Shown piece by piece: positions 22,802-36,300 of a stretch of 64,000 nucleotides of DNA. Position 1 is the stretch's first letter, and every line of letters begins with the position of its first letter. Source of the stretch: Sporothrix humicola (lineage: Eukaryota; Ascomycota; Sordariomycetes; Ophiostomatales; Ophiostomataceae); assembly GCA_021396245.1 (NCBI GenBank), contig WNYE01000001.1, positions 620,001 to 684,000 of the forward strand, written 5' to 3'. The notes beneath the pieces were generated by a model that had not been told where the DNA came from, made no database searches, and saw only the letters and a list, made by a program, of their open reading frames with translations. Made by a program: the position numbers and the translations under genes.

Positions 22802-24838
22802 TTCAATATTGGACCTTTTCCTGGTTCCAGACTGGTATCGCGGCAAAGTCCAGCTCCAATACCTCCATAGTCGTAGTCACGGTCACAGCGAAACTGCGAC
22901 ATTGGTCTTTTTTTCTGCGCCGGACACAGCATAGCGTTGCAGTCGTATCGTATTGCCGGCCAGGGGCGCTGAAGTTACAGGGGCAGGCCCTTTTTGTCAG
23001 GGGATTTGGGGGGTCTGAAGAGGTCATGGGAAGCGTGGGAGAGCCTGGGATCCCTGTGAGCCCTGGGATCCTGGGCCGGTTCCGGATTGGAGCTGCCAGA
23101 AATCGCAAGTCTGAATCCTTTTGCGAATACTCCGTATCCTGGTGCATCCTAAATCTCAACAAAAATTCAAAGAACCGATTGTCGCGACAAGAAACAAGGG
23201 GAGCTCCAAGATTTTATGCTCTCAGGCCGGGCTCTAAAAGAGTCGAAAGCTCTCCAAAACCAGTAAAGATAGTCGTTGCGGACCCGGTTCCGGCAAACGT
23301 TGACCCAATTCGCTGCTTGATCATTGTCTTTGAAGCCTGGGAGCAAAAAGACCTTGAAGAGATACAATGCACAATATGGAGCACAGCCGGCAGTCGAACG
23401 CGGCAAAGCATGCAATGGCAATCAATAGACTGGAGTGCTGAGAACGTCTGTGAGATTGGCCCCTGGTCCTCCTCTTATTCACTATCCGATGTCAGTGCGA
23501 GATGTGATGGAGATGCATCCTACATATATATGTATACGTCGTGCATGGAGATGAATAAGATTGGTGCCGTCTGTTGGTATTTGAATTAATTGTGAGATAC
23601 AGATTATGGAGCGCGAGTTGCAATCAAGTTGTATGGACAAGTATCCAAGTTACAATCAACATCGTACGACGACCGGTGGAAAGAAGGATAGAAGAAAAAG
23701 AAAGCAAGTAGAAAAACGAGACCGATGCACGAATGCAGAAAGTAGCAGTAAAATTCAAACACCGAAGAGCCTTGAACCAACAGGCTGGGAGGCTGCCATT
23801 GTGACGACGAGTTACGACAAAACGGGACACAATGTCGTCCATTCACAGCCCATGCCGGGTTTCCAAGTTGCTCGTGGTTGTGTACTGTGTAAAATAAACC
23901 CAGAACCGGGCCGAGATGCTTGCTGTTTCCGTGTTCGACTCGTACTTATAGCATTTTTACTCCTTTCTTACGCTGCTCTGCTTACTTGCTGTCGGTCACT
24001 GTCTTTTTGTCACATTTTGCATCACTCCAAAGCTCACCATCCACCGCTGCTACTCCTCCCCGTACCTTTCTTTCTTGTTGTTTGGCTCTGACCTCGTGGC
24101 GGCTGGCCCTTGCCAGGGGTTGGTTCGAGTTCAACTGTGAAGTGCCGAGGGTTGGAGGGCTGTCTCCTTGTCGTCTTGTCTCCCTGCTCGTCAGCTCCTT
24201 TTCACTCTTTCAGTCTTGACTCTTCACAGCGAGAACGGGGCTGATGCCAAAGGTGAGCGTCGCAATCGCCGGCGGGATCCATTGCCGCGAGATGGAGTTT
24301 ACATATACTCCTTCTTGATGCTCCTCCTCACCTCGTCGTCTTTTTAACTCACTTTTCTGGCTTCCCCTTTTGTCTCATCTCTTTCCCAGTCGGGACCATC
24401 CGCCGCCCGCTAGGTCTCCTTTTGATCTTTCTGTCGTGTTTGGCAATGCTCCTCTGCGGATTCGTCGTCTCTTTTGGTCAAAGTATCCTTCAAACAAACC
24501 CACGATGCTCCCTCAACTGCCTTTTCTCCTTTTCTGCCCCATTCGATGATGGCGTAACACTCGTAGATGTCGTACTGCTGTGACGGCGGAGCTTTTATTA
24601 CGGTCTGCACGGTCTTCACGGCCTGTTAGTGTGGGTTCTCTCGATGTGATGCACTCTGGAGAATTTGAATTTGAATTTTGTTTCAATGTATCAATGTCAA
24701 TGTCAATTTCGGGAGGTGCCAGTGATGGACTGTTGGTGGATTTGATTTGCTTAGTGGGTCTTCTGCAGCGTGGTCTGGCGTATTTTGGCGCGTGTTAGTG
24801 CTGTTGGCGCTGTTGCCGCTGTTGGCGTTATTTAGTGC

Positions 24839-24860
24839 CACTAACGGTCCACTAACGGTC
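24839..24860. repeat. Perfect 11-bp tandem duplication CACTAACGGTC
   Basis: CACTAACGGTC is at 24839-24849 and again at 24850-24860 with no mismatch. It follows GCTGTTGGC-type 9-bp repeats at about 24800-24830. Confidence 0.8.
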
Positions 24861-27734
24861 CGTTTTTGGCGCCTTTTGTGGCATTTTGTGTCATTTGTGT
24901 CTCTCCTTCGGCGTGGCAGCGGCGTGGCATTGCGAGCTTCGGGCAAGATGGAGACAGCCCCAGGCCTTTTCAGGGCAAGCGCCAATGGCAAAACCCATGG
25001 CAGTCTCTCTCAAGCATCCAGGGGGCTGGGATGGCCAGGTCCAGGCTTGTCACTGCGAAAGAGGGGGTTCTCGGCGTGCATCCGTAATATTCTGTCTCCT
25101 TGTACTTCTTCTCCCCTTTTTGTTTCCCTTTCTCCTTTTTGTTTCTCTCCATTTTTCAAGGTGCAGTTCCTGTCAAGATGGGGGCAGTCGATTCTTTGGG
25201 ACAGCTTGCGACTGGCTTGTCAGAACAGAGTATTGATATTGTACGGAGTAGTCCGATGTGCTTTTCAGCATTTCATTCTTTTCCTGTCTCCTTTCCCTCC
25301 GTATTCACTCCCCACTTTCTTCTCCTTCACCGTTGGAGCTAGCACTCGGCCCATGCAGCATGATGGGTTCACTTGCTTTCTTTTTCCTGTTTACGACTTT
25401 CTTTTTCGTGCAAGTGCCCTTCTCAATTTTGCTTTCTTTTTCGTCACTTCCGTATTCCGTAGTCCTGTGCTCAGTGCATACGGAGTAATACTGCACAACC
25501 TACCTCATGAAAGCACATCTTGAAAGCCAAATCTCAACTGCCCGGAAGATCCTACCGATAGGCAGAGCCCGGTTCTTCCTCGCCATAGTCTCCCATAGGC
25601 TGGATGCAAAGCCAATATGCACTGTCCCTGTAGGCGGTTTACTTATACTTTGTAAGCCTGTTCACAACTGTGCAAATACATTTTTACCACACTACAGCCT
25701 CCCGGTATTACAGCTTGTTTTAATATATCGTCCAGATCATAAGATGCTCCCGTTGGTGCTCCGTCCCTTCTTGACTCCGGACTCCGTATATTGCTGTGCC
25801 ACATTCCCGTTTTCCTTCCTCCCGTCGTTCACTATTATGGTTCATTTTTTTTTCCACATCTGCTCTTCTTTTTTTGTCAATTGTTATTTCTTACTGTGCC
25901 CCTTTTCGCATCTTGGATAGCAGCGTTACTCCCGGGACACACCCAGCACGGCATAGCTGCCACAACTCCCACGTTGTTGGCTGACAAGTGCGACCTTCTC
26001 CGTAGCAGCACGTAGTGTACGGAGTACGTCGTAGTGAACAAATAAAATACGTCGTAATACTGAGACTGGGACTCCATAGTGACCGCCCATTGCCAGACGT
26101 GGTTCTGGACTCAAGTGGGTTATGGCCTGTCTTTATTGAGGATAGTTTCTGTGAGGACACTTTGTACTATCACGTCTTCTCGGTGACGAGTTGGCTTGTT
26201 AAAAAGGAGACGATGGATGAAAACCAACACGCTGCCAATGACAGATTGAAAAAGAGATTAAATGAAAGATGAGAAAAAACCTCCGTAGCTCGAAGTACGG
26301 AGCACGGCTCCAGGATACTAGGGTACTGGGATACTGGGATGTTGCGAATCCATGATAGCTCTAATCCATCGCTCCATCTGTCTCCAGCACTACTCCGTAC
26401 ATACTCCGTTCTATCTTCTATCACCCCCATTCAATTTGCTCCACGTTCTTTCCGGCATCTTTGTCTCTCCTATTTCACTGTTTCTTTGGCTATTCCGGCT
26501 TCCGTATCAACTCAATAGTCCTGGATGCCGTTGATACCCTCCGCCGGAGGTCTCCGCGGAACCCTGCTCTGCACGGTTTTCACGATGTACTCTTTGAAAA
26601 TTAAGGGAAAAAAACACAGAGTACCGTGTGAGTATTTGTACAACACGGCTGGCGCTCGTCCAGTGTTGAGATGCATCGATTGTGGGACAGGCAGGAAGGA
26701 AAGAAAGTCCAGGCCAGAAGGCAGAATACGCCGTACTAGTCTGTACTCCGTACTTCACTGAAAGGAGCGTGCGCCACTGCAACCGTGACGCTCTTGCGCT
26801 CGTCCAGCGTTCATCCAGCAGTCTGTTCTCTGGTCTGGTTTGGGACCCGGTCGCTACCCTCCTGCTGGAAATGGGAAGTGGCAGAGTGTGACTTGGCCTT
26901 TTCTCCTCTCTTTTTACGGCTGACTGCGACGCTGTTCTGCGACGTGGCTGGCTCTGGACTCGACAAAAAGTTACTCCGTACTTTGCAGGCAAACCAGAAA
27001 GAAGGAAGAGAAAGAAAAGAGGGAAGAAAAGCTGTTCGCTCAAAATATGCATCTCATAATGCACTGCTGAATTTAGCATGCAAATATGCATTAGCACACG
27101 GAATATGCCGCTGTCATATAGCCACCATTCTCAATTATCCATGTTGGCTGGTGTACTGCAGGGCCTTAATATGCAAACCAAAAAAAAATAAGAGCAAAGT
27201 TCTGCCCTATGAGCTACATAAATAGTGAGTATCACATCATCCTTATCACTTTTCATTATTCAGTATTGAGTATTCATTATTCACTTCTCGCGCTCATTCT
27301 GGATCTCTCCTATCGCCGGTCTATTACGTGCTCTCAATAAAGGCAGTCTCCTCTTCCAGTCCTCCTCTTTACTTTACTTTTAGAGAGCAAAAGATACACA
27401 CGGTGTACAATGTAGACTCTCCGACCCTCCCTAATCCTGTTCTGCTTGGCGTCCAATGCAATACGACTCCGGCGAGCAACGGCATCAGAAAAAAAGACGA
27501 CGCAAAGGAAACAAAAAGGGCCACAGGGTTGTCTTGCATCTGGCCCTCTTTCCTCTTTGGTCTTTTCAATCTTTCCTGGCTCAGTCTTGGTTCTTTTGGC
27601 TCTCTGCTGGGCTTGTCTCCTCTTCCCCTTCCGTCAAGATTGTCGCAGTATGTCGTATCCTCGCCGGAGCACGGGTCAGCCCCCCGTCCTTTCCCCTTCC
27701 ACTCTTAACGAATTGCGTCTCCCAATTACCTCAA

Positions 27735-27747
27735 CCCCCCCCCCCCC
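27735..27747. repeat. Poly(C) run of 13
   Basis: Thirteen consecutive C residues in non-coding DNA. The exact length may be affected by assembly error. Confidence 0.7.
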
Positions 27748-30700
27748 TTCTTTTCCCTTTCTTTCCTTGTCCATTTTGTATCTCGCAATGTTGCCCTGTC
27801 AAGCGAAAGCTCAGCATTCAAGAATCGCCTGTGGCCGCCCGCTACCCTGGTCTGCCCACACACCGGCAGTCTTTTCCAGGATCCCAGCATGCCAGTCACC
27901 TTTTATTCTTTTCCTCTCGTCTCTTTTGCTCTCTCCTCTGATAGACCACGGAGTGCGTGCCGTCGAATGTCGTGTTGTGCACGAAGGCAGGCTATGTCTA
28001 GTACTGGACGATACGTCTTCAACCAAATTTGATCAAAATCGCAATTCCACATGCATCTGTCATTTTATTTAGCTGTGTTCTGCTCTCTCATTCGGGCCTC
28101 TTACAGCTTCATGTTGCAGTACAAGTATGCAATGGCATATAAATATCAAATACAGAGTACTGTGCACGACGTATCCCAATGGATGCTTCATTTGGCAATT
28201 CTGTCAATCTTGACAGGCTGCAGTTTTTTTCTTCTTTTTGTTTTTTATTTTCAGTACCCCGTGTTTTGTGTTTTACTCGTTCTATTATTATTTTGCACAT
28301 CTTCCCTCTCCACTCCGTCCGCGGCGCTCTTGACAATCATCTGCGAAACAAAACAGCGCCCAAACAGTTGAAAATAGCAGTTTGCATATGGCAAACGCAT
28401 TGATAACTCTTGACAATCAATGAAAAATGAACGAAAAGAGAAAGAGGAGAGGAGGAGACCTGCAAACCATAAATCGACAGAATATGGGTATGGATACGAC
28501 AATGAATAAGGACAGTAAATGCCGCTGGGCAGAGAGGTCACAATGGGAAATAACAGGGAGGATCGTCGCCGAGGATGAAGCTGTGTGCCCGAAAACAGAG
28601 AGAAAACAGATAAATATTGAAGTTGATAGATAATAAAAAAATAAAATAAAAAACACGGCCAAGCTAATATTTTCTTGGTATCAATAATTGTCTTGATCTC
28701 CATCAATGTGGCTGACTCTTCTGTCTCTTTCTGGCTTCTTTTGTGCCTCTTCTCTCCTCCGTATTGCTTCCTCCCCCCCTTTACGTGACCCATGTCATCC
28801 ATCTGCAACACTTGTGATTCGTGTCGATTCTTTCACACACACACATTAAGCTTTTCAGCCGTCAATTTTGTCTCTTTCGTCACCCTCCACCATTTTTCTA
28901 GCCCTGCCCATTTTCCTCAACAGACTTTGGTCACCAGGGCTGGCCCGTTTCGTTACGCATGCGCGTGCGTAAAACCCAACGCCAGACCCAAACGCAAGGC
29001 ACACCAATGATCCCAATAGCCCCAAGAGACCCAATAACACCCCGGCGCACCCAATAATACAGGCAATTAAGGACAGGCACCTTCTGAAAAGTATGGGTTG
29101 CAGCCCTTGGTTTTAGCATCCCGTGCCCGCGGGACACCCCAAAAAAATAAGGGAGGAGAAAAGAAAAAAAAAGATCCATTAAATTCCTGGAGCCATAACA
29201 CGGGGTTAATATAGGGGGACGAGACAGGGGCATGAAGACTCCGTGGGAGGAGGACAGCAGAGAGCAGAACGCAACAAAAAAGGCAAAAGCAGAAAACTTA
29301 CGGAGGAGGTGAAGTGTTCATACTGGCAGGCGCATACTGGCCAAAAATGGTTGATCATCAACACGGCCGGCAGGAATAATGCGGAGAGCCTTTGATAAAC
29401 GGAAAGAAATCAATATTACGAACCACAATAATTTTGCAATGATGCAGCTCTAGGGCTGGCCAGTTTTCGGATATTTACTGTTTTTCTGTTGCACAAATCT
29501 CGTACGCTCATCAAAACTCATCCAAAAGTACTCCGTATCTGACTTGTACTTCCCTGACAGACCTCCAAAACGCCTGGCACTCCCACCTTACTTGGCCCCC
29601 GCCCTCGCCTGTGTCTTTCTCGCCGTTTCTGCCCGCCCACACACCTGCTGAGTATTTTCTCTCTTCATCGTCCCGTCGCCAGGGATATCCTGGCACGGCT
29701 GGCGCCGCGAAGTTGCCGGACAAGCGTGGCAGAAAAAAACAAAATAAAACAACGTGTAGGGCTATTTGTGTCATATTCGTGCGTGATATCTTAGCATCCT
29801 ACTCTCTTTTTTTTTTTCTCTCCGAAGGTCGGAGGTCGTAAGTCAGCGTGGCATACGACGTCCAGAGTAGTGTGTATGATAGTTTGACATGGATGTGTAC
29901 GGGGAAGAGGAGAAAAGAGTGAGAGCCAGGAAAATAAAACAACTTAAAAAATAACAGTAAAATAAAATCCGGCTCGTGGTCCGAGAAAGACATGAGTTGC
30001 TTGTTGCTATCCGCGAAATCTCCCCAAATAATGCATGCACTCCGTGTTTTCTGCCCGCCTGCACCCCGTGTCTGTGTGTCTGTGTGCTGTGTGCAAAGTC
30101 GTATGCATATCATTTCGTGCACCGAGGACAAGATGCTTTAAATCAGAGAACTACTCCGTACAGAACTACACAGTACAGAAAACTACAAGATACCACAAGA
30201 CGACAACGTCGTAGTCTCCGTCTCGCCGACGTCGTACCCAATGACCAAAAGAAGATGGAGGGCGCGGAGTAATACCCGGAGTTTTGGTTTGTGGTGTGCT
30301 GTGAGCGACTGTGTCTGCCCGTCAAATGTATGCTTTATGCCTGTCTTTTCATACGACGTGCACATCTCCTCTCGTCACTCGTCATTTGTTCATCACCCGG
30401 CCATCACTCGCCACTGCCACTCTCTAGAGTACGACGCACACACAATGCGCACAATGCACACGAAATTTGATGCATCTCGCTCGCCTCCTGCAAGCCAGTA
30501 TTGAGGAGGGGGAAATGGGGATCTTTTTTGGTTTTCTTTTGTGAGAAAAAAGTGGGAGAGCGGCACAAAAAATGGGGAAGACGGGACACTTTTGACTGGC
30601 ACGAGCAGGAATGACGGGCAGTTGAGGGTGTACAGACGACGTACGAGGGCTGCCCAGTAGGATATTTGATGTCGTTGGGGCTCCGTCTTATGGACACCGC

Positions 30701-32210
30701 CCGATTCGTCCATTTTATTTTATTTCTGTTGTCATCCTCGCTCGGGACGGTCTAGCAGGTCGTAAAGCATAATGAGCTGCAGCACGGCAACGCGGGCGGA
30801 GGTACGTGATGCGCATGCTATCCGCAGCTATGCAGGAGAATTCAAAGTGGTGTTCCTATTTCATCATTGCTTTTCTTTATTTTTATCTTTTTTATTATCC
30901 TGTGCCACAATTTGGTTTCTGCTGCAGATTCCATACCAGACTCGAGATTTCTGTCCAGACTCTTGTCCAGTCTCCAGCTTTTGTCTCGTCAACCTTTTCT
31001 GTCTCCCATGTCCCGTCTCCCGTTTCCTCTTTGCCCCTCCCAATCCTCATTCGGATTTTCCGAGTTTCTCTATCCCTTTTTGGCTTTTGCCTTGCCGCGT
31101 TTTGCCCCAAAAGCTTTTGTGAGCCAGATTTACACACCCCAGCGTCCAGCTTCCCCTTGTCTCCTGCCCACCAAAACTGGAACTGGAAACTGTGGGAAAC
31201 TCTGCGACAGGGATCAGGGGTTGAGTTGCCAGCGGGAGTCCGAGGTCAGAAACCAGGACCCGGCGCTCGAAACACGTTGAGAAAGAGCAGACAAAAAAGG
31301 GAGGGAGACAAAATACTGTGGACGTCGTAGGACGGGCACGCAAACGCCAAAACTGCAGGGGTCTGGGGTTGAGGCACACACGATTGTGATTGACACGATT
31401 TGGCGGCGATTCAGAGTTGAGGGGAGTTGGTTTTGTGAAATGTCGTAACCACAGATTACACGCTTTAGCCACACACTGACAGGACCACCACACTTTTGAC
31501 AAGACCACATGCTGGCCAACGGACGGTCCAGAAATAGAAAGACGGACGTCAGTTTGAAGGGATGTGTTGAAGAATTGACGTCGTTGGTTGAATTGAGTGA
31601 ACGAAAATCAAAACAGTCTGTGAACGTGTCTCTGGACGGCCAGAAAATCAATAGCGACTTTCCTCTCTCCACTTCCCCGAGTCGCGGCCGTTCCATGTCT
31701 TGGTATTGACCGGTTGCTGATTTCTGTTCGTGTTCTTTCTGCTCGTTTCCAACGTCTTGTCCAACGCTCTCTTCTCTTTTCAGATAATCTCTCACCAGCA
31801 TCCCCTGTCGTCCCTCTTTTGAGTCTTTTCCCCCTCCTCGGATCTCTTTTCGGGTCTTCAATCTCCTCTTGACTATCTCCTGCCTATCGTCCGCTTTTCC
31901 AGTGCCTCGAGTGCCCCCTCTTCTCCATATTTCCGAGATTCCTGTCCGCTTCATCTTTTCTGAGCTGGCTGCGGACATGCGATTTGCTGCAGATTCACGA
32001 CAGATTCACTTATTGAAATCCCCTCTTTTTCTCGGAGCACTCCGTCAAACGCGCCAAAGCTAGCGGTCCGGCCCCTGGCTTCTTCCACTTTGCCCATCAG
32101 CGCCAGCCAACCGAGAAGGCGTGGACGCCCCTCCCCGCCGTTACAAGGTCTTTTTGTCGTTAAAGTATTTCTGGTCCAAAACGCTCTAGGCAAACGTTGA
32201 AAACGTCAAA

Positions 32211-32245
32211 AGCGTGGACAAGCGTGGACAAGCGTGGCCAAGCGG
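32211..32245. repeat. 10-bp repeat AGCGTGGACA, three units
   Basis: Two exact units and one variant (AGCGTGGCCA), then a decayed fourth. The period is 10 bp. Confidence 0.75.
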
Positions 32246-33308
32246 GCATCGCGACACCGTTTGATGGGCCAAGGGTGTATTTCTACTTGCCCGTCCTGCA
32301 CATCCTTGAGTTTTGCCTTGCTGGACTCTGACCGGCTGCAAAAAATTGCTAATTCAAGACATTCTTAGGACATTCAGCATTTTCTTTCCTTTCTTTTCCT
32401 GCCTCCATCTTGCCTTGTCTTATTTCCTCTTCTCTGCCTCTTGTCTTTTTTCTTTTTCCTTTTTCACTTTTTCACTTTCATTCTCACCCGCCGGATCGAA
32501 TGGCAGACGAGGCAGCTCCACACACACTGGTGCTCTTGTTTCTTGGCGACATGCATGACCTGCATTAATGCAGTGGGTGAAGAGTGGATTTAAAAGTGAA
32601 AGAGTGGATGATGCTGGTGGGTGTCATATGAAAAATAAGAGGTCAGTCTGAACCGTGAATTCAATAAGCTGTACTTACGACGTACACACGTGTATGTATG
32701 TACATCCTGTGTATTTTGTGTATTTTATTCCCGATATCTCAACCACAAATATTAATGTAGAGGTAAATGGATAAACACATAATAAATGCACACAAAACCC
32801 TGTCTTGTGTCACAAGGTCCGAGCTATGGCGGCCCAGAACCAGACCAGGCCACAGCCAATTCCCCAAATCCAGAATCCCAGAACCCAGGCTGGGGGTGTC
32901 TAGGCGCATATCTCGGATCACAGAGCGGCTGATGAGTTCAGATAATGTATCTTACTTTGTGAGAATATTTACAAGTCTGCTTACACAACTATCGAAGCAC
33001 CATTTGCCCAAGACTCTCGATTTAATCTCATTTTAGCTCCAAATCGCCCATCCTCCTTGTCTTTGCATGATGGATGACAGCTCTCGGCCCGTGTTGCTAC
33101 CTCTTGCGACAACTACGAAATAGTATGCCTGTCTGACGGTGTCTTCCTCTCGACCTTCACTTTCTCTACTTCTCTCGCCATGTCGTCTCGTCTTCACTCG
33201 GGATAGGGTTGCATACGGCGTCTCTGCCTCCTGTGCCCGGCCCTTGCTTCTTTTCTCTTTGGCTCCTCTGGCTCGTTTTGGCTCTTTTGGCCTGCGCCAT
33301 CCTGCATG

Positions 33309-33370
33309 CATTGCATCCCTCATTGCATCCCATTTGAATCTCGTTACATCTGTTGCATCTCATTGCATCC
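33309..33370. repeat. Degenerate minisatellite with CATTGCATCC units
   Basis: Exact CATTGCATCC occurs at 33309-33318, 33321-33330 and 33361-33370, with variants between. The same 10-mer, in reverse complement, is the unit of the array at 53056-53105. Confidence 0.7.
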
Positions 33371-36300
33371 TCACCCGACATACCGACGTGCCAACGTGCC
33401 AATGTGCCAATCTTTTCTTTCCAACGAACGACTCGGTCTCGGGGCCACCAAACCGACGAACTATTGTCAGTGGCTGTGTCTTTTCTTGCTAGTCTTTTGG
33501 GTTGTTGCGTAGTTTTTATCCTGTCTTTCTGACATCGATTCATGTACAACATCTGACGTCTTGTGAATGCCCTTCCACTTCCTCTGTAGTTATTCTATTA
33601 TTTCATTTCTTCTTCCTTTCTTTTCGGCGCTCGGCTGCGGTCAGCAACTCGACATCCACAAGTCCACAACGTCCACAGCCTGCCCATGACCCTTGATCCA
33701 TTTACGGCCCACTCACACTTCGGCCCGTAGACGCAATAAACGCTGCAGCAGACAAGTCTCTCATTTTCTCTCTTTCCTCTTTCTGCACACCTCTTTCTGT
33801 CACCTTTTTTCTGTCAGTTTCTTTTTTTCACCATATCTTCAGCAAAACGGTCAACTCCACCCCCTTGCCTACTCATCTTTTCCCCTCCTTTTGCCTTTTT
33901 GCCTCCTCTTTCCCACTCTTTCCCATCCTCTCCCGTTTCTTCCCCGTTTTCGAGGAGAGCCTCTTAACTGCTTTTGCTCTTGCCTCTCAAACTAGAAACT
34001 ACTGCACCTCATCCATATTCATCTTTTTTTTTTTTTCGTGCATTTCGAGCACGCACCATGCACCATACCAGGCCCCTGTATTTTTCTCTTCACACGCTCT
34101 CTCAAACCCCCATCTTGTCTGCATCTCTTTGCCTTTTTCATGACCCTGTGCCTTGTTCGCATCCTTCCGCAAACACACACTTTCCTCCGGCCCCTCTGCC
34201 CCTGTGCCCTAGCTCCTTGCCCCCATGCCTCTTTACCTTGTCGATGACCTTGCCCCCTCTCCGCTTTCGCCTCCATTTTTGTGTGCTTCTTTCTTGACCG
34301 GTTTCCTCAGCCGGCCTAGCCAGCACGGACACTGCAGGGACTTGCTTTCACTTCACTTTCACGGGGCATCACAAAAAAGAGAGATACGACAGACTTTGGA
34401 GGATGAGCAACCATGAGAACTCGAGCTCGAGAACTCCGGTCAGATTCTGTCAATTATCAACTCTTCTCCCTCCTCCTCATGGCCAAGACAAACGTGCAAC
34501 CTCGCGAGGGGTCTGATTCTTTTTTAAACCGTTTTACGTTTGTTCCCTTGCATCTTGCATGCATATCGTATCCTCTTTTTTCTGCTGTTGTAAGAATGCC
34601 ATGCTTGGGGGCAGTCTGTCCTTCAAAATCACCGGTGGACATGATTTCTTATCCACACCTTGACAACTTCCTTTTTCTACTCGACCGAGCCTTGCGTCGT
34701 AGCCGTAAATCTGTAGCCCCGTGTAGCCCCATCCGTATGTACGTTGTAGCCTCTTTGATTTTGACATTCGTTGCCGGACCCTTGGCGCCTTTTGCTCCTC
34801 AGCATTCAATATTCTCTCCTTTCTCCAGTCTTCTCAACGGAGGACGGAGCATCGTACGTTGCACGTCGTATTACTGCTTTCTTTTTCCTCTTGTCTCCAT
34901 CCTATTGATTTTCCTTCGTTTTTCATCCGCCACACACCATCACACCCAGCACTCAAGACTGAAAACCCGAAAACCGAGTGAAAACTCCTCACACAACCCC
35001 TGCAAGATATGCTCAAGATCATCCTCTCGTGCATATTGCTGTGCATTCTCCAGTCCAGTCCACAATCCACTGCCTGCAGCCTATCCTAGTCTGCAGTCCG
35101 CAGTGTACAGCGTACATCCGGTAGAACGAATCCTCTTCGGCGGTTGCCGTGTTGTTTTGTGCTCTTTCGTGCTTTTCTGGTTTTAATTCTTCTTCTATCC
35201 TGCTTCCAGCTGTCCTCTCCCGATATTTTCTTGCACATTTGCCTCCGTTCCTCTCCATCCATCCTCCTTCGGTGTCAATCACTCCATCTGCAGTGGACGT
35301 TGATTTTTTGTGCCATGTGTTGAATTTTCTTACTTTTTTTTATCCTTCCTTTTCTTTCTCTTACGACGAAGTTTTCCTACTTCCTTCCTATTCGCCTCCC
35401 ACCAAAATCCTCTTCCGTTGCTAGCCCATCATCCACCACGTCTCCCGCCTCCACCCCGACCCAAACAAAAAGAAAAGATGGTGTCGAACTGTGAAACATT
35501 GTTCTGTGCCGGCCCTGATCGACAATCGCCTATTCAAGTGCAAGTAAGTGTCAGCCACTCTGCCACTGTACTCTATTCTGCACTCGCTTTTGCCAGCCGC
35601 AGTCTTGCAGCCGCGACAGAACCACCAAAAGCAAAAGTCTGGTATGGGGAGCCGAGGGGGGAGATCAAAAGTCATTTGTGCAGGAAGAAGAAATAAAAAT
35701 AAATTGACAGACAGGCACAGACAGACAAAGACACGCAAAGAAAGGTACACTTGAAGATCAGGACAATTAAAGTGTTAAAAGACGCAGTCAAAACTGCAAA
35801 CTGAAAACAAAACTCGACAATCACCAAACCACTTAACCACTGGGCAGTCAACAGCGGCCAAAAACAACTTACAAACAACCCACGACGATCGCAGCTGAAA
35901 CACGCAAAAATCCGCAGCAAAACCAAGAACATTACAAGGAAAAGAGCCTACTCGCACACTCGCACAGAGCACAAACAGAAACAGAACAGAACAGAGCCAG
36001 AAGATCGCGGCCGAGACGACCACATCCACACAATCCAAGACCTCGGCACACTTTGTGTACAAAATACAAGATACTTGACAAGATACAGGATACCGACTAG
36101 TGTGGCGTGGGCGATCTGAGGAGAGAAAGGTGAGAGTGACACTGTGAAAAGAGTGTGAACAGAAACTCGACCAGGGGGGAGTGTGAGAAGTGAGGAGTGC
36201 CAGAGTGAGGAGTGTGACTCCAAAGTCAGATCCCTCGCACAAGGCACGAGGGAACGGTGTGTAGCTTTTGTGGTGTGGTGTGTGAAAAACTAAAAAAGTG

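Larger units (their letters stand above)
18701..24700. other. Gene desert, part 2
   Basis: Non-coding. It contains exact TACTCCGTA copies at 18988, 19347 and 23128, one TACGACGTA at 22395, a 10-bp minisatellite at 19631-19670, purine-rich tracts near 21340-21480, and a TTTTGGCTG-type repeat at 22757-22801. A 299-codon open frame at 22690-23589 has no recognisable domain and poor composition. Confidence 0.5.
24701..32600. other. Gene desert, part 3 (9-mer-rich core)
   Basis: Non-coding. It holds eight exact TACTCCGTA/TACGGAGTA copies (25242, 25479, 26018, 26391, 26744, 26972, 29529, 30152), two TACGTCGTA copies near 26025-26056, an 11-bp tandem duplication at 24839-24860, a run of 13 C at 27735-27747, and short repeats at 26311-26342 and 32211-32245. 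CT-rich plus-strand tracts recur (about 25090-25450, 27540-27930, 30860-31150, 31730-31960). Confidence 0.5.

Noticed and set aside
22690..23589. 299-codon plus-strand open frame in the gene desert
   Set aside because: It begins in a TTTTGGCTG minisatellite (giving LLWLLWLFW), has no domain, and shows no coding-like codon bias.
24112..24140. T-arm-like sequence (GTTGG-TTCGAGT-TCAAC) suggesting a tRNA
   Set aside because: The upstream 60 bases give no A-box, D-arm or matching acceptor stem, so it is a chance stem.
31214..31978. 254-codon minus-strand open frame
   Set aside because: Composition follows the purine-rich strand, with no recognisable motif and no introns or leader supporting a gene.
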